In this document: positions 6,067 to 7,497 of the stretch, piece after piece
Layout of the letters: every line of letters begins with the position of its first letter
How positions within the stretch are numbered: the first letter of the stretch is position 1
Source of the DNA: Pedobacter sp. UBA1654
GTDB lineage: Bacteria > Bacteroidota > Bacteroidia > Sphingobacteriales > Sphingobacteriaceae
Assembly (NCBI GenBank): GCA_002320935.1
Contig: DCLG01000090.1
Location: forward strand, 37,102 to 44,598
DNA: 7,497 nucleotides
Reading direction: 5' to 3'
Notes under the pieces: model-generated
What the model saw: only the letters and a program-made list of their open reading frames with translations
The model's database searches: none
What the model was told of the DNA's origin: nothing
Translations under genes and position numbers: made by a program

Positions 6067-6771
6067 TTATAGTTTGGATAGGTAGTCAGGTAACATCTCC
6101 CGCCATATTGGCCAGTCATGATCGGCATTAGGCCGGATGTCGAGCCAGTGGGAAATTCCTTTCTTATTTAGTATTTCTGATAATTGCTCATTATATGACC
6201 TGCAGATATCCCGGTCCGATGTGCCCAGCACAATCTTCATGTTCCATAGCTCAGGGTTATTTGCATGAGGCAGGTAGTCCACCGGATTATGGAAGTAAAT
6301 GTCCTCATTGTAAAAGCCATCAAACTGTCCACGAATGTCAAACGCGCCGCTTAAACTAAATACGTGTGAAACCAGCCACGGGTAGCGAAACGCAAAGTTT
6401 GCGGCATGATACCCACCAAAGCTGCAACCGGCAGTGATCACCTTGTGATGTCCGGTGTCATGCTGCGCTCGCGAAACCACTTCTTCCAATAACATCTTGT
6501 CGTACCAGATGTGGTTCCTGATCCTTTCGGCAGGATGTACCCCTTTGTTATAAAAACTCAAGCTGTCTATGCCATCCGGGCAGTAAACCTTTACCTTGCC
6601 TGAATTGATAAAATGCTGAATGGAATCAATCAGTTTGAAGTCTTTGTTCTCGTAATAACGCCCCTGACTGGTTGGAAATAAAAGGAGCGGATAACCGCTG
6701 TGTCCAAAGGTCAGCATGTCGATGTCCATACTTAGGTTTGGACTGTACCATTTGATGTATTCTTCCTGCAT
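6067..6771 (-). CDS. Putative esterase (alpha/beta hydrolase, esterase D/enterochelin-esterase-like)
   Basis: This 234-residue alpha/beta hydrolase has no signal peptide. ITAGCSFGGYHAANFAFRYP (112-131) is the nucleophile elbow, with Ser117 in G-C-S-F-G followed by Gly. KIVLGTSDRD (179-188) supplies the likely acid, Asp186 or Asp188. NADHDWPIW (215-223) supplies the catalytic His218. The overall pattern fits the putative esterase family (PF00756), which includes enterochelin esterases and S-formylglutathione hydrolases. It is the first gene of the five-gene ligase operon, with 21 bp to the ATP-grasp gene. Its job may be to hydrolyse, transfer or cyclise an ester, thioester or amide intermediate of the operon product, which is inference. 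The start at the ATG 6771-6769 is the only one that keeps the N-terminal strand DIDMLTFGHSGYP complete. Confidence 0.9.
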   Translation of the reverse strand: MQEEYIKWYSPNLSMDIDMLTFGHSGYPLLLFPTSQGRYYENKDFKLIDSIQHFINSGKVKVYCPDGIDSLSFYNKGVHPAERIRNHIWYDKMLLEEVVSRAQHDTGHHKVITAGCSFGGYHAANFAFRYPWLVSHVFSLSGAFDIRGQFDGFYNEDIYFHNPVDYLPHANNPELWNMKIVLGTSDRDICRSYNEQLSEILNKKGISHWLDIRPNADHDWPIWREMLPDYLSKL

Positions 6772-6945
6772 AGAAGTAATTTAGATGATAAGATACGAAG
6801 AACTCTTCTTTAACAAGAATACGATTGTTTTGTTGCTGAAAAGCGTTCATTACCCAAAAAATATTAACAGTGTCTTTTTTGTTTTTCTACGATAATTAAG
6901 CTTTCTAAAAAACATTTTGCTTAAGTAGTTGTAAATAGGTTTATT
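6772..6945. promoter_or_regulatory. Divergent intergenic region between the two esterase genes
   Basis: This 174-bp AT-rich gap separates the minus-strand ligase operon from the plus-strand esterase, so it must hold the promoters for both unless either is read from outside. No strong TAnnTTTG box is present. The best minus-strand candidate is TATCTTAT (6795-6788) with TTG at 6816-6814, an 18-base spacer and a leader of about 10 nt, which is weak. Two small inverted repeats lie nearby: AAGAA-3-TTCTT (6798-6810) and AACAA-8-TTGTT (6812-6829). No small gene or hairpin terminator was found. Confidence 0.5.
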
Positions 6946-7497
6946 ATGATGACCCCCGAATTAAAAATCAGCACAAATACACTGAAGTCTGTCCAGCTGA
7001 AGCGAACGGTAGAGTTCCTGATTTATATGCCATCAGGCATCTCCCGGAACATCCCGATGAATCTGCTGTTAATTAATGACGGACAGGACGCTGAGGGGCT
7101 CCAGCTTAAGGAAACTTTGAACGAGCTTTATGCTACACAGCGTATAGATCCCCTGGTTGTGGTGGCGATTAAGTGTTCCGACGATAGGATGAACGAATAT
7201 GGTGTGGCCGGTAGGCCCGACTTCCAGAACCGGGGTTCCAAAGCAGATCTGTATAACAATTTCATCATCTCCGAATTGCTCCCACATCTTCATAAAAAGT
7301 TGAATTTGAAACATAGGGGTAAAATGGGTTATGCCGGCTTCTCACTTGGGGGATTAAGTGCTTTCGACATTGCCTGGAGAAACCATCATATGTTTGACAT
7401 CATAGGCGCATTTTCCGCTTCATTTTGGTGGCGCACAAAGGACCTTAATGATGGCTATACGCCGGAAGACCGGATTATGCATCAGGTGATTCGGGAA
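6946..7497 (+). CDS. Second putative esterase, N-terminal 184 residues (cut by window edge)
   Basis: The plus-strand frame opens at ATG 6946 (a second ATG follows at 6949) and stays open for 184 codons to the window end. The sequence starts MMTPELKIST. It contains VEFLIYMPSG (22-31) and NLLLINDGQD (39-48), typical first strands of PF00756 esterases. GKMGYAGFSLGGLSAFDIAW (125-144) is the nucleophile elbow, with Ser133 in G-F-S-L-G followed by Gly. IIGAFSASFWW (152-162) comes next, as in enterochelin-esterase-like proteins. The catalytic acid and His would lie past the edge. No signal peptide is evident, so a cytoplasmic location is likely. It is not a duplicate of the esterase at 6067-6771, because the two share only the fold motifs. 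Divergent placement suggests shared control and a role in the same pathway. The leader is weak (GTTTATT before the ATG). Confidence 0.88.
   Translation, partial: MMTPELKISTNTLKSVQLKRTVEFLIYMPSGISRNIPMNLLLINDGQDAEGLQLKETLNELYATQRIDPLVVVAIKCSDDRMNEYGVAGRPDFQNRGSKADLYNNFIISELLPHLHKKLNLKHRGKMGYAGFSLGGLSAFDIAWRNHHMFDIIGAFSASFWWRTKDLNDGYTPEDRIMHQVIRE

Noticed and set aside
6626..6850. Minus-strand 74-codon frame overlapping the start of the esterase gene in another frame
   Set aside because: It overlaps the well-supported esterase reading frame for most of its length, and its Gln/His/Arg-rich translation resembles no protein.
6936..6943. TAGGTTTA as a plus-strand -7 box for the second esterase
   Set aside because: It has one mismatch, only 16 bases to the nearest TTTG, and would place the transcription start at or inside the start codon.
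7069..7314. Minus-strand 81-codon frame opposite the second esterase
   Set aside because: It lies antisense to a frame with a clear GFSLGG elbow and shows no motif or start context of its own.

Overview
The window looks like chromosomal DNA of a Bacteroidota bacterium, most likely near Sphingobacteriaceae or Chitinophagaceae. The grounds are moderate GC, A-rich leaders instead of clear Shine-Dalgarno boxes, a TAnnTTTG-type -7 box (761-768), a short Crp/Fnr regulator of the Bacteroidota type and a gene set familiar from Pedobacter-like genomes. The exact genus is not resolved. Every gene but the last lies on the minus strand. No rRNA, tRNA, CRISPR array, insertion sequence or phage gene was seen.

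Left part (1-1575, minus strand, transcribed right to left): a 54-residue FeoB-associated-type Cys-rich membrane protein, then 11 bp later a Crp/Fnr-family regulator, then after 82 bp a cytoplasmic YceI-family protein. The YceI stop overlaps the start of a pirin gene (TAATG), which runs off the left edge. The small membrane protein and the pirin are not covered by long-ORF calling and were found by translating the gaps. The 82-bp gap holds a perfect 22-bp palindrome with the 8-6-8 geometry of a Crp-type operator, overlapping a TAnnTTTG -7 box. The first codons of pirin contain a perfect 13-bp inverted repeat. The region has an iron/redox/stress flavour.

Centre and right (1626-6771, minus strand): a compact five-gene operon in the order alpha/beta-hydrolase (esterase), ATP-grasp ligase with a histone-H1-like Lys/Ala tail, YbdK/GCS2-type carboxylate-amine ligase, stand-alone class I glutamine amidotransferase, and a second, divergent ATP-grasp-like protein resembling glutathionylspermidine synthetases. 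Gaps are 21, 21, 2 and 2 bp. Three amide-forming ligase folds, an ammonia-releasing amidotransferase and a hydrolase point to synthesis of a small peptide or amide-type metabolite, or a peptide tag on a protein. The product is unknown. This is the strongest candidate for an undescribed system in the window.

Right edge (6946-7497, plus strand): a second putative esterase of the same superfamily starts divergently across a 174-bp AT-rich intergenic region and is cut by the window end. It probably belongs to the same pathway.
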